Shown here one piece after another: positions 1 to 10,800 of a stretch of 64,000 bases of DNA. This DNA comes from Acestrorhynchus altus (taxonomy: Eukaryota; Chordata; Actinopteri; Characiformes; Acestrorhynchidae): positions 5,456,094-5,520,093 of the forward strand of contig CM067505.1 in NCBI GenBank assembly GCA_034509495.1, written 5' to 3'. A program made the position numbers and the translations under genes. Each line of letters opens with the position of its first letter. Position 1 is the stretch's first letter. The notes below the pieces were generated by a model, which worked only from the letters and a program-made list of their open reading frames with translations, did not search any database and was not told the DNA's origin.

Positions 1-488
1 CAATTAATATTAACAATGTTTTCTTGAATTGCAGTATTTTATAGTATTTATTGAAGAACCATGGATAATTTATAGTAAGTAAAACATTTTGTAACTATTA
101 AAATGCAGTTTACTAGCATTTACTACCAGGTTTTGTCTTTATGTTTTAAAATTTGTATAAAGAACTTTCAAGTAAGTTTAACCAAATGAATTAAGTTATA
201 TTTTATCATTGGACAGGTATTAACTTATAATTTAATTTACAAACAACCTTATTGTGACATTATATAAGTACATTTATGCAACATTTCTAAATGTACTTGC
301 AAATGATATGTTTCCATTTACTAAGGTTTTACTAATTGCTTACTCATAGTTTGTCATTGCTAAGAATCAGATCTTAAAATAAAGTGTTACCCCCAAAAAT
401 ATTCTTGAAATGATTGCATTTACAGCTCAAAAATGTTCCAACAAGATATCAGAGATATTTTGATAAATTGTTTTTAGGTCATATAAGA

Positions 489-528
<40 letters not shown>

Positions 529-1194
529 AGGTGAAAGTAAATTATTTGATCAAATGTCCTGGTCAAATTCATCCAAATATTTAAGTTCTCTTATTTTAAA
601 CTCAAGTAAAAAAAAAAAAGAGTAGTCCAAATACTATCTGGCATGTGTGACTATTTCTTATAAGTGATATTACTTAACATTTTATCTGAAACATTCAGTC
701 TCTTCAGTCATGTCTAAGATAACAGTTAGATAAGATAATCCCTGTACATAATCTTAATATTGCAATAGTGCTTTTACTAACAGTTATCATTCTTTACAGC
801 TGTGTTAATGGATTTGCATATTGTTCTGTTTTGTTTTTGTTTTTTTTTTGTTTTTTTTTATTATAGTACATTTGGCTTATCCAGGAGTCAAACTCGAATC
901 CTCAATGGGCCGGTGAGGATGCAGGTTTTTCTTTCCAAGCAACCAGCAGTGACACCTATATATTTGATTCGCTTAATCAATTGGCTAGTCTTCAAACAAC
1001 TGATCACACATGCTTCCCATTTGGCACTGGTTTGACATCCCTGAGCTAATCTGAAATCCATACTGCTCATTCCATTGACAACCTACTTAGCTCCCACATT
1101 CTTAATTCATTTCTAAAATGTGTCTAAAACATTTAGAAATAACATTTTAAGAGAATATATAGGGAAAGGGCATCGTTTGTCTTTATATACAGCA
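1..1194. other. AT-rich sequence, no gene
   Basis: This stretch is strongly AT-rich and carries stop codons in all frames. It holds a short (AAAT)n array at about 488-527 and several A or T homopolymers near 608 and 840. I recognise no transposon or exon in it; the short open frames near 800-1070 overlap on both strands and look like chance. Confidence 0.6.
488..527. repeat. (AAAT)n microsatellite
   Basis: About ten uninterrupted copies of the tetranucleotide AAAT (read as TAAA) are visible directly in the sequence, inside an AT-rich stretch. Confidence 0.95.
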
Positions 1195-1694
1195 AATATA
1201 CAGTACATTGGGACACTGGCTTATTTGTTCTTTCTTTCAAAACCAGTGGTATTGAAAAAAGTGTATCCTGCTTTTATTGGCATCTCTACTGTCCAAGGAA
1301 GGCTTTCTACTAGATTTTGGAGCATTGCTGTGAGGATAAGAAAGAGCATTTGTGAGATAGGAAAGTTGGATGATCTCCACCCCACTCCACACCTCACCCA
1401 AAATGATTGTATAGAGCACCATTACTGCAGCGAGCACAGTTCCACTGCTTGACAACTCAATGCTGGAATGCTTTATACCCATCTAGCCTGCACCTGGCAT
1501 TAGGCATGGTGCCAACAGGTTGATGCTTTTCTGCCCCAGAGAGTCCTATTCTTTTGGCAGTATTTCTATACAGGGACAAGACAAGCTGTGTATGTGTGTT
1601 CATTTGTGCATCTGTGTCAGCAATGAGTGCAACTTCAAGAAGCTGAATGTACTTATTAGACGGGACGTCCACAAACATTTGCACATATAGTGTA
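1195..1694 (+). mobile_element. Family A MITE, copy 1
   Basis: This is one of about nine related ~0.5-kb copies in the window. The family consensus begins with a TATGGACAAAAGTATTGG-type end and finishes with GTGTCCACAAATATTTGCAC followed by ATATAGTGTA, so the two ends form an imperfect inverted repeat bordered by TA, as in Tc1/mariner-type non-autonomous elements. Shared internal landmarks here are the TCTACTGTCCAAGGAAGG and TTTTGGAGCATTGCTGTGAG motifs, and the GGCATTAGGCATGGTGCCA motif at about 1495-1513. The left end is degraded. It encodes nothing; open frames across it differ between copies. Confidence 0.8.
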
Positions 1695-2784
1695 TGCTCC
1701 ACCATGAGCTGGAGTAACATCTGTTACTCAACATCCATACCTGACCTCATTATTGTTGATTGCTCATTAAGATGAATGCAATCATATCCTCACAGCAGTG
1801 TTCTTCAAAGACTTAGTGTTAATCCTTCCCTGAAGAGTTGAAGCTGTTACTGTAGTAACGAGAGAGATCTTTAATTTTAGAAGACATTAGATGAGAAGGC
1901 ATCTACAAACCTTCAAAATTGGTCTGAGTATGAGCATATGAGTGTACTGTACCTCGAGAAGCAGGTTAGGAATTCATTCAGAGACTGTTAATCATGAAAG
2001 TCTGTCAATATAGGCAGGTTGTGGGAATCACTCTTATTAATATTCATTTAATGTCAGTGAACATATTAATGGAAGAAATCTAACAATGCTGATAACATCT
2101 GGCGCAATGCTATCAGTCTAAGACTAATGGTAACGCTATATGTTAGACTTTCAAAAGCCAGTACGCCTGACTTTCCTTGTCTCTCAGACAACAGCATTAA
2201 TTCAGGTCATGCTTCAAAAACAATGTCGGTGGATTCATTTTGAAGGGGGAGAAAAAGGAATGTGCATTATGGAAATCAATGCTATAGTGCCTAAATGGAT
2301 ATTGATCGCTTGTTGCGATCAAAGAATGAATACATTTAGATAAAATAATGCTTTTTGTTGGGAGAAAGGGAGACAGCCTTGATAGAAGATGCAGTCGAGA
2401 ATCTAAAGCAGGACTCGGAAATACTGTTGTATGTTATGATGGTATCTGTTAAAGAGGCTGCTTTTTAGATTTGAACAGGTTTAGCGTGCTCTCAGACCAT
2501 TGAGTCCTGCTTTCTGTCTCGTATGTGAAAAATCAAATGACCTCAAACCCCTTTAGTGGGAGCAAATCAGTGCTGAAGAGGATTGAAATTAGAATCGAAT
2601 CCCCTTTAGAGTTCAGTTTCAGTGTGAACATAAAAAGCACCAAATCAGTATCTGGTTTCTTTCAAGTTCAGTTCTACTGCTGTCAATGTAACACTTCAGC
2701 TAGCAGTTAATGCTAATGCTTAATGTAACTGCTCAGAAGGTAGAATAACATTTCTTTAGGCTGAAATATGGATTTAATGGAATG

Positions 2785-2785
<1 letters not shown>
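1695..2785. other. Unique sequence, nothing recognised
   Basis: I see no repeat, exon or RNA gene here. Composition is AT-rich with no long open frame. The short frames at 2140-2343 and 2525-2710 have no recognisable domain. Confidence 0.5.

Positions 2786-2855
<70 letters not shown>
2786..2855. repeat. (CA)35 microsatellite
   Basis: Thirty-five perfect CA dinucleotides lie in an uninterrupted 70-bp run. Arrays this long and pure are typical of fish genomes and are likely length-polymorphic. Confidence 0.98.
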
Positions 2856-2856
<1 letters not shown>

Positions 2857-3649
2857 CTTGACTATGGAAGTGTTATTATTGTCTGAGAGGAGAGCTACAT
2901 TGATAGCTGGTCATCTGCATGACTAGGTTTGCTCACCGGGTTGGAAGGAAAGTGAACTAGCCAGCAAGTGTCTGTTACCTGAAGTATCTAGAACTTTTTC
3001 ATAAGCATGTTGAGTTGTCCAATGATGCTGCAGTTTGGCAAACTTGAGAATAATCACAAAAACTAGACTAGACTGAGGTGAAGCACAGTGACCTCGAAAC
3101 ACAACTCAACTTGCGTTGAGGCAGTTTTACAGCCCATTTACAGCCGTGTTATTTTACCAGACTGAATGTTTTGTTTATGCTGGATTTTCATTTGAAGAAA
3201 AGCACAACAGTGTTCACAGTATGTCGGTTCCATCCAGAGGACAGTTTTTATTGCTCAAATGTCTTTGATGTGTCAGATGACTTATTTCATTTAGAAATCA
3301 ACTTTATCTCGGCTGTTTTGACGAGATGAAACACAATCTCTTTCTTCTATTGTTTTAATCTTTTGCAAGACATATTTTATCGTTTACAATGAATAGGAAT
3401 CACTCAGTTAAGTATTTAAAAGCAGCATTCAGAAGTTCAGGACTAAAGCTTTGTAATCTTAACGGAACACATTCAGTTCATTCAACTCAAATAACTGTCC
3501 AATCAGTTCTACGTTTGATTCTTCAATCTTTTATATCTTCAACAGAAAGCTTTTTTGCATATTTTTTTCTTTATAATTTTTTCTTTCCTCTGGGCAGCAA
3601 TGAAAACTCAAGTTATCCATCTGTCCCAGGGGAAATGTAGTTTGATGAT
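2856..3649. other. Unique sequence, nothing recognised
   Basis: No repeat family found elsewhere in the window and no credible coding frame is visible. The 83-codon frame at 3389-3640 is low in complexity toward its end (Phe-rich from T-rich DNA) and is rejected as a gene. Confidence 0.5.
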
Positions 3650-4160
3650 TCTATGGGCTGTTTAACTCTTAGAACTCTAGACTTGCTTGGTGCAACCTAC
3701 AGACATGATACCCATCATAACAAACTATAAAACCTACCTTTTTAACCTCATCGCATCATTGTGTGTTGAAATATTAGTGAGTAATCCAGCACAGAAATGA
3801 GCTTAAACTTGTATGGAACTGAATTAGATCCCAGTTTAAATGCTAAAGGACCTTCCAGTGCATGTTTACTGCTGTGTTTACATGTACATGCTCAACCTTC
3901 ATTCAGATGCCAACTGATCAGAGGCTGATCAGCGAGAGGATGCCAGGGCTTATGACGTCACTGACACAGGTTGCAGAGAACAATGAGAAGAGAGGGTCTG
4001 TTTGTTCTCTTTCTTTGCTCACACAGAGTTCAAATTTCAGTGTTAAGAAGGGATCATACTAATAGACACATAAATAGTAAAAATAGTAATGGACATTCAG
4101 GTTATTTTTTATTTTATTTGAATGAATGACAAGTATTATGAAGAACATATAAATCTCCTT
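3650..4160 (+). repeat. Family B dispersed repeat, long copy
   Basis: This is one of several related segments of a ~500-bp repeat that I cannot name. Shared landmarks, in order, are a GAGTAATCCAGC block, TAAATGCTAAAGGA, GTGCATGTTTACTGCTGTGT, ACATGTACATGCTCAACC, CTGATCAG, a ATGACGTCACTG-type block, TGTTTGTTCTCTTTCTTTGC, and an end block ACAGAGTTCAAATTTCAG followed by AAGAAGGGAT. The TGACGTCA motif near 3953 is a perfect CRE-like palindrome. No coding potential is seen and terminal inverted repeats are not obvious. Confidence 0.7.
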
Positions 4161-4689
4161 AAAAATCTAATCTAACCATTATAAATATTTAATCATTTAG
4201 TCAAATTAATTAATAAACAGGTAAATAAACATCTAGCTGTCTTATACAGGCTGCATGACAAGCCTGTTACCTTTTTAAACAGTGATGAATACAATAATGC
4301 TATAGAGGAAATATGACTGGAATGCTGTGTGATGTTTTTATGGCTAATTGCACACATAACAAAATACTGTTTCTTTTTAAAATAGAATGTAAGAGGATTA
4401 CAGTGTTACTTCAAGCCCTTCACTGTGTTTTAGTTCATTCAATACAACTGTTAGCCACTCCACAGCATTTTGGCTCAACAAAAAAATATCAAGAAATAGG
4501 CAGAAAAATATGTTTGTTGGAACTTTTAAAGAAAACCACACTGCACCAATTAAAAGTAATTGTCACCAATGCAACAGCTGATAAAGTGAGTTGCAAACAT
4601 TATCACATTATGAGGTTATCTGGTAAACGCACACTTTCAGCGAGCAATATTCATTAAAACTGTTGGATCTCCTCATTCCCAGGTGTGAC
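4161..4689. other. AT-rich sequence, no gene
   Basis: The stretch is AT-rich with no recognised repeat. The 114-codon frame at 4313-4657 is the longest here but shows no recognisable domain and no splice or promoter context, so I treat it as chance. Confidence 0.45.
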
Positions 4690-5020
4690 AACACACCACA
4701 AATCAGAGGTTCTCACAACACATGCTTCACCATACTGTCGAATGTGTCTCAGAAGCCTGACAAAGCCTGTTTCCGAACCCTTCACGCCATCTGTAAACAC
4801 TAACAGAAGAAGGAACTGACATTTGAAATCTCAGCCGCCACCAGCTCTGCCAATTCAAAACACGGTCTTTTCAACAGTTCAGAACTGGCAGCTGATATCA
4901 CTCACTCTCTCTTGCGTGCTCTCTCACTCTCGTTCTCTGCATAGTTGATACACATCACCTTGGAGAGAAGCGAAGCAGGAGGTTATCAAGGAAACTGCTG
5001 GATTTATCATGACAGCCAAT
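4690..5020. promoter_or_regulatory. Candidate conserved non-coding block
   Basis: A non-repetitive block with balanced composition lies between AT-rich flanks. It contains the stretches AATCTCAGCCGCCACC and AAGGAAACTGCTGGATTTAT, and lacks any open frame worth calling. A regulatory role is inference from uniqueness and composition only. Confidence 0.25.
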
Positions 5021-5399
5021 ACAAAATTCACTTTAACACTTTTTTCGAAGAACATTTGGGCTTTGACTTTGTGTTAATTCTGACAAACCTATGAAACAAG
5101 CCTCCCTGAAACAGACCAAAAGAATGCCTTTCTTTACTGGTTCATTAATTTCATACCTGTGAACTAAGACTGCAGTTGGGTAAGTTAATATTAACCTATT
5201 GCACATGTAGCCAGGATTTCAAATGGCCCCATGCTCCACACATTGCATAATTCACACCTCAAAAGTCAAGGGACAGCAGTTTGTAAATTGAGTATGAAGT
5301 GGCATAACTTCAGAGGATGGTTAGGTGATGCACACACCTCCATAAGTGTCTTTTTTTGCCATTTTCCAATTTTTATGTGTCAATATCCAATCCTCCTAA
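5021..5399. other. Unique sequence, nothing recognised
   Basis: No repeat shared with the rest of the window and no gene is seen. A 174-codon frame begins at 5231 and runs on into the next block, but has no recognisable protein domain. Confidence 0.4.
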
Positions 5400-5712
5400 G
5401 TTGTCTCCCACATTCCGTGCCTTGCTCTCAGATCCAGGGGGAAGAGATTGTACACCTTTCGTCTGAGTCACGTGACAATAGCCTACCGCCATTTGCATCA
5501 TTGCGGGCAGCCATCATGCTCAGAGAATGCCTGATACCTGGATCTGACGCAATGGTCAGCAGACGCCTGCGCCGACCAGCAGCATACTTATGTAATGTAG
5601 GAAGAGCACTATCTACCTACCCCCCGAGGGAGAGGAAGCCAATTTCTCTTCCACACAGTGGCTGCCCACGGGCCAAATTCTGTAAATGTAAATGTAAATG
5701 CTTAATGATTGT
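5400..5712 (+). repeat. Probable retroposon fragment with AAATGT tail
   Basis: The block is GC-richer than its flanks and ends at 5681-5700 in CTGTAAATGTAAATGTAAATG, a short tandem AAATGT array. The same array ends the LINE 3' fragment at 50425-50785. A shared tandem tail is how L2-type LINEs and SINEs mobilised by them usually end, so this is probably a retroposon copy. The body (5410-5680) is not similar to the LINE fragment and I do not recognise it. A 174-codon frame (5231-5755) crosses it, without a recognisable domain. Confidence 0.4.
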
Positions 5713-6157
5713 GACGAGTGGCATTCTGGCAGTAATCAAAAAAACATTCACATGAAGGAGCCCCACAAGTGTATTCTGCATCCACCACTTAATACCACAA
5801 CACCAGACACAGTACCTCACCTGGACTCAAGAGGTTGCTAACTTGAGGACTGGCAATCTGGCATCTAGTGTGTCACAGGACTCATCCAGGGCTGATAGTA
5901 TGGCTTATGTGTTGCACACACTACATTATTCCATGGAACCACTGTGCAGATTAGTGGAGGGTCCATACTGTGGTGTATTCTTATGGAATATGTAGTGTCC
6001 ACCACTTTTGATGGGCATTTTGAGTCATTGTTCTGTAGTGAGACCCAATTTTGTCCAAGTTTCATCCATCCATCTGATGGTTTGAGATTATGCTTTATTC
6101 AACCACGATCACCACCAAGAATTTAAGATGCCCCCAACAAAATTTTATTTTAAATAA
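5713..6157. other. Unassigned sequence
   Basis: No element from elsewhere in the window matches. Overlapping short frames occur on both strands (5865-6065 minus, 5944-6126 plus), which suggests old repeat DNA rather than a gene, but I cannot name a family. Confidence 0.4.
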
Positions 6158-6673
6158 AGTATATGGACAAAAGTATTGGGTCACCTGCTCATGCATAGTT
6201 CCCTCCAAAAATCAGGGATGTTCTAATGTTTATTCTGCTTTTGTTGGGTTAACTGTCTTTACTGTCCTGGGAAGGGTTTCTAGTAATTTGCTGGAGAATT
6301 TGCTGTGAGGATTTGATTGTATTCAGCAATGAGTGTTAATGAGGTCAGAATGTTTGATGATCTTTATCCCACCTCAGCCTGAACTCCTCAACTCATCCCA
6401 AAAGTATTGGATGGAGCAGCATAATTCCAGAGAACACAGATCCACTGCTTCACAGCTAAACACTGGGGGACTTTATACCCCTATAGCCCAACTCTTGGCA
6501 TTTGGCCTGGTGCCAAAAGCTTCATATTTATTTGCTCCAGAAAGCTCTACTTCTCTACAGGGACTAGACAAGCTGTGTGTGCATTTGCTCATCTTTTTCA
6601 GCAATGGATGCAATTTAAAGTAGCTGAATGCATCCAGTAAAAGGGGTGTCTACAGATATTTGCACATATTGTT
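6158..6673 (+). mobile_element. Family A MITE, copy 2 (most complete)
   Basis: This copy is nearly full length at about 515 bp. It starts with GTATATGGACAAAAGTATTG and ends with GGGGTGTCTACAGATATTTG then CACATATTGT, so both ends of the imperfect inverted repeat are present. Internal landmarks (TTTACTGTCCTGGGAAGG, GCTGTGAGGATTTGATTG, AGAACACAGATCCACTGCTT, CTCTACAGGGACTAGACAAG) recur in the other copies. It has no transposase, so it would have depended on an autonomous relative. Confidence 0.85.
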
Positions 6674-7428
6674 CAAAGAAATATTTGAAAGGGTAACACA
6701 TGACATTAATGTTCAAGATCTGTGTATGGAAACGTCCATCCACAACTGTACTGCATGTTAGATCTGGCCATGGTGCTGATCATTATATGACAGTTTCCTG
6801 TGGCATGTCAGAAGTTCACCCTCCCAAAGCTCCCCACTGCCAATTTCAGATTTCTCAGATTACTGCAGCCATCAGATTTCAAAGCCTTTTAGTCGACTCT
6901 GAAGGCGTCAGCAAGTGTGAGAGTAAAACCTCTGAATGCAGCCTTCCTGATAATCCTCACATCATCGATTTACTGTTTGTGAGTGTCTGCATGTCAATGC
7001 ACCAAAACAGGAAGAGTCAATCGAGGTGAGCCTTTCCAGTGGTCGCATTAGTGCGTTAGTCACTCTCTCTGTCCTTCTGTCTATCTCTCTTTCACACACT
7101 CACACACACACTTTCCCTCAGAGTTTCTGCCCTTGTCACACTTGTCAAATGCCTGTCAGTGTTCATTTCTCTGCTGGAGGTGAAAGCGTCGCACAAACCG
7201 TGGCTGACATGACATGGCCGGTGTTAAGTGACAGAGGGTGTCACACTGCGAGGGAACAGGACCTTCTCGTCCACAGCTTTGGCTCTTTAATAAGACTGAC
7301 CTCTTGCTGTCATGTAGCCTTGGCTGGATGAAAAGGTACAGAGAGAGGGGTTCCATGTCACTCATGCTGCCTCGGTTCCATTCACGCACTGTGGAACTTA
7401 TCACAGCTGTCCAGAAACCACAGCGCCT
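6674..7428. promoter_or_regulatory. Unique block, possible conserved element
   Basis: The block 6700-7030 and the GC-richer 7140-7420 are non-repetitive and keep a 109-codon frame (6700-7029) with no recognisable domain. There is a CA-rich stretch at about 7094-7112. I see nothing that proves function. Uniqueness between two transposon-derived regions makes it a weak regulatory candidate. Confidence 0.2.
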
Positions 7429-7631
7429 ACACTCTTAAAAATAAAGGTGCCAAAGTATGATCTTTGGAGTGATGCCTCGGAAGAACCACTTTTGGTTCCC
7501 TAAAAAGTCTTTTAGTGAAGGATTCTTTAAAGAGGGAATGGAAAAAATCATATGAAAATAATTAATATCATAATATTATATGATATATAATACACACTCC
7601 TTGTTTTGTTCAGTCACACTGACCATACAGG

Positions 7632-8020
7632 GGCACTTTGTAGTTCTATAACTATAGACTGTAGTCCATCTCTTTCTCTGCATACTTTGTTAACCTCCTT
7701 TCACCCTGATAACAATGGTTATGATCCCACAGGTCCACCACAGAGCAGGTATTATGTGGGTGGTTGGTCATTCTCAGCACTGCAGTGACACTGTAATGAG
7801 GGGAGTGTGTGTTGTGCTGGTAGGAGTGGATCAGACACAGCAATGCTGCTGGAGTGTTTGAACCCCTCGGTGTGACTGCTGGACTGAGAACAGTCTACCA
7901 ACCAGAAATATCCAGCCGACAGTGTCTGGTGGGCAGGGTCCTTTGAAAACTGATGATGGACTAGAAGATGACCAACAGTAGGTAGGAGTGGACACAGTGT
8001 TTAAATCGTAACTGCTCTGC
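7632..8020 (+). repeat. Family C palindromic repeat, copy 1
   Basis: This segment matches the copy at 14605-14960 from the TGTAGTCCAT stretch through CACAGAGCAGGTATTATGTG, TGGTCATTCTCAGCACTGCA and AGCAATGCTGCTGGAGT. It then continues with a segment, GACCAACAGTAGGTAGGAGT, not present in the other copy. It is non-coding. It sits inside the 7429-8928 region and directly before a family A element. Confidence 0.65.
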
Positions 8021-8054
8021 GTCCACCTTCAGCCTAAAGCATTTTACTAAATAG

Positions 8055-8490
8055 ACACTATATGGACAAAGGAATTATGTCTCCTGCTCATTCATTGCTT
8101 CTTCTGAAATCAAGGGTATTTATTATATAATAAAAACAGTTTGTCCTGCTATTGCTGGATGAACTGTCTCTATTCTCCAGGGAATGCTTTTTGGAGTATA
8201 GCTGTGAGAATTTGATTGCATTCATTCAAAGAAAAAAAAGCACTAGTGAGTTCAGGCTATTGAACGTTCACCATCCCACCTCATTCCTAACTCATCCAAC
8301 TCATCCAACACCTGAAATTAGGTGTGGTGTCTATAGTTTCATGTCCTGTTTTATTGGCAATATTTCTCTACATGGAAAAGAGAAGCTGAGTGTGTGCATT
8401 TAAACATCTCTCTCAAATATGGGTGCAACTTAAAGAAGCTGAATGCATTAGTTAGTAGGAGTGTACACAAACATGCAGACGTATAGCGTA
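8055..8490 (+). mobile_element. Family A MITE, copy 3
   Basis: The left end ACACTATATGGACAAAGGAA and the right end GTGTACACAAACATGCAGAC followed by GTATAGCGTA are both recognisable, giving about 435 bp. The internal part has lost about 80 bp around the CCATTCCAGAGAACAC region relative to copy 2. It lies within the larger composite region, pointing to sequential insertion. Confidence 0.75.
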
Positions 8491-8904
8491 TCTGTGCAGA
8501 GTAGAACTGTGCCACACCACTTTAGAGTCTGCTCAATCTTCTTGAAGGTCTTTTGCAGTAAGACTGTTCTTCCAGACCACACATCTCTTGAAATGCCCAA
8601 ATGTTTGCAAGGTGTTCCTTGCCTAGTTTTTTGTCTAAAATTGTACAAAACAAAAACAGTGCATTAATGTTGCTTATATTTTTTTTACAAAGAATGTGTC
8701 CTGATTTGCTCACTGAATCCATTTTTGAGCTACATGAAAATGATGTTTGTCTTAAGCAAACCAGGGGATTCTCAGCAAGGATGATATTTGAAGTAAGCTG
8801 ATTTGAGGAGGTGCTGAGGAGGACTTGTCTTTGTTAACACAAAAAAAGGTTGTTCTTAATTGAAGCTTCCTCCAGAGCTGTATATTTATCCTCAATACCA
8901 GTTA
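8491..8904. other. Unassigned sequence inside the composite region
   Basis: This is moderately AT-rich DNA between the family A element and the right inverted end. Short frames on both strands (8448-8801) have no recognisable domain. It may be part of an older unidentified insert. Confidence 0.35.
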
Positions 8905-8928
8905 GGAACCTTTATTTTTAAGAGTGAA

Positions 8929-9159
8929 CTCGAAGGTCATCCTTTTAAAAGCAATAATACAAGGATTTTCCTACCCAGTTCAATTTAATAGATAACTAAC
9001 ATGACTGATGGTGATGAATTAATCTGGAATAGCTGAACCATGGGACCAATCCTAGTCACAAGCATATGGTGACATCATTTAATATGGCGTTAAAAGGGCA
9101 TTCTAAATGACACTGTTAAAAATACATGATGTATAAAGCATGAGACTCCAACTAAATTG
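8929..9159. other. Unique AT-rich sequence
   Basis: No repeat or gene is recognised. Confidence 0.4.
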
Positions 9160-9340
9160 ATTTCACAGTGCTTGACGATCAAGGTGGCGATCTCTATCAA
9201 CATGACTTCCATCTCGCCTCTTTCCTTGGGCCGCTCCTGGGGGATACGGCTTGTAATTGAACACTCATCATTTAATTTCCCCTCCTCACTCAGTCACTCC
9301 CTGTAATCACAATGACCTTCGCTTCAACCTCCTCGTCACA
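9160..9340. promoter_or_regulatory. Candidate conserved non-coding block
   Basis: A GC-balanced, non-repetitive block includes GACGATCAAGGTGGCGATCT, GGGGGATACGGCTTGTAATT and TCATTTAATTTCCCC. TAATT cores fit homeodomain sites. There is no long frame. A regulatory role is inferred only. Confidence 0.3.
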
Positions 9341-10184
9341 CGTCCGTGTTCATGCTATACATATGAGCAGAAATCACGCATAGGATTAACAAACGCCCTT
9401 GCAGCAGTGTGCTCATCGTCCAGTTCTTGACACGTTTTCTCGATTTTCGCAATAACATGTTGTGTGGTGTGTGAGCATAAGCTGCAAGGCAGCACAAGGA
9501 AAGCATTACAGACGGATCTAACGGAGGCATTTATTGGGAGACATTAGAGTGGATTTATTCAGCTTTAATGTTAACGCTATCTCTTGCCTGAGCAGTTTGG
9601 CATTGTTGGCAGAGCAATGCTGTGTACTATATCTGGAACTTCAGACGTTAGTGTTCTGCTTTATTTCTGTAATCTGCCATGTGCGCCACACATTTCCTAG
9701 AGAGAGCAGCAATGAGGGGCTTTTATTGGATTGGAGTAATCTTATACTGCCCCTGAGTGACTTTCTCTCTCTCTTTCTCTTGCACTCTGTCTCTCACTCT
9801 CTCTGTCTCTCTCTCTCTCCCTCACTCTCTGCCGTTCGTAGTGAGGTGACAAGCGAGAAGGAGATTTACATTAACTGACACATGATCTCTGTAGAAATGA
9901 CTTGGCTGTGCCGAAAGAGACAGCTGCATCCTTGAACCACAGGAGCACTTCCATAAAAAAAAAGTCTTGGAATCTTTTTATATCCAAATGCACATCGTCG
10001 CTGTCATATCCCAATTTTTTTTTTTCCCTGCTGTACAGATTTAAAGACATCAAGAGCCATTTACATTGTGGGGTCATTTCATGTCTAATGGATTGAATTG
10101 GTTACAAAAGTTTTTTTTTTTTATCAATGTAAGCCTTTTTCTTTAGTGAAAAGCAACAAAAAGTTACATTTACTGTAAATACAC
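9341..10184. other. Unique sequence with imperfect CT tract
   Basis: The stretch holds an imperfect CT-rich tract at about 9762-9830, and T- and A-homopolymers at about 9955, 10015 and 10110. The 114-codon frame 9534-9878 ends inside the CT tract and lacks a recognisable domain. No gene is called. Confidence 0.45.
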
Positions 10185-10800
10185 TCGTCATCAAAAATGA
10201 GTTGCACCACAATGGAAGTGTGAGATTGCAATTCTAGTTGGAAGGAAGACAGAGTGTAACAGGAACCAAAATGACTGACATGGGCAATAATTGTGATCTA
10301 CACATACAGAAGTAGTGTCCCTCAGTATGGTGTCAGGTATAACACAGCAAGCCAGACATCTCTGCACGGCATTGTAGATGTTCCTAATCGTGTCCTGTGA
10401 TAATTCATCCAATGCAGCTTGAAAATTCTCATTCAGTTCCTGCTGATTTTGAGGTGGGGGGTGGAGTGTTGATATTTTTAACTGGGGATTGTACACCCGC
10501 AGATTCATTGGTTGTCTCCACCAAGACAAAAGCAGAACTTGTCACTGAAGAGGACCTGCTGCCATTCTGAGTGACTGGCACAACACCATTGCAGTATTTG
10601 GTGTTAAGAGCAGTCTTTGTAAAGGTCTGCATACAGGTCGTCCTACATTGTGCAGCTGTCTGCAAAAGTGGCACTGGTGCTGGCACTAACATAAGAAAAA
10701 CAAAACAAAACAGACCTTCTGGCCACAGATTTACAGCACAACACAGACTGACACTGAGATATTTCCAGCAGGGTGATTACAAAACCTAGTGGGAGACTGT
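10185..10800 (-). pseudogene. Tc1-like transposase remnant
   Basis: Read on the minus strand, the region encodes disrupted pieces of a Tc1-family DD34E transposase. Near 10570-10520 one frame reads EWQQVLFSDKFCFCLGGDN, matching the W..VLFSDES.F motif that carries the first catalytic Asp; the usual Glu/Ser after it is Lys here. At about 10445-10340 a different frame gives QQELNENFQAALDELSQDTI, like the C-terminal helix region. The part between them, which would carry the second Asp and the Glu, is missing, and stops interrupt the frames. It is therefore a dead, internally deleted copy. Ends and TA duplications are not clear. Confidence 0.7.

Larger units (their letters stand above)
7429..8928. 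mobile_element. Composite region bounded by CTCTTAAAAATAAAGG inverted ends
   Basis: The left end (7429-7451) reads ACACTCTTAAAAATAAAGGT, and the right end (8905-8928) ends in CCTTTATTTTTAAGAGTG, its reverse complement over about 18 bases. After the left end comes the body of a widespread fish element with a GAAGAACCACTTTTGGTTCC motif at about 7480-7500. Between the ends lie two other repeats, at 7632-8020 and 8055-8490, so this was either one element that received insertions or two half copies in opposite orientation. No coding sequence is present. Confidence 0.6.

Noticed and set aside
5231..5755. 174-codon open frame
   Set aside because: It crosses a probable retroposon with an AAATGT tail, the tail being translated as a CKCKC run; no recognisable domain.
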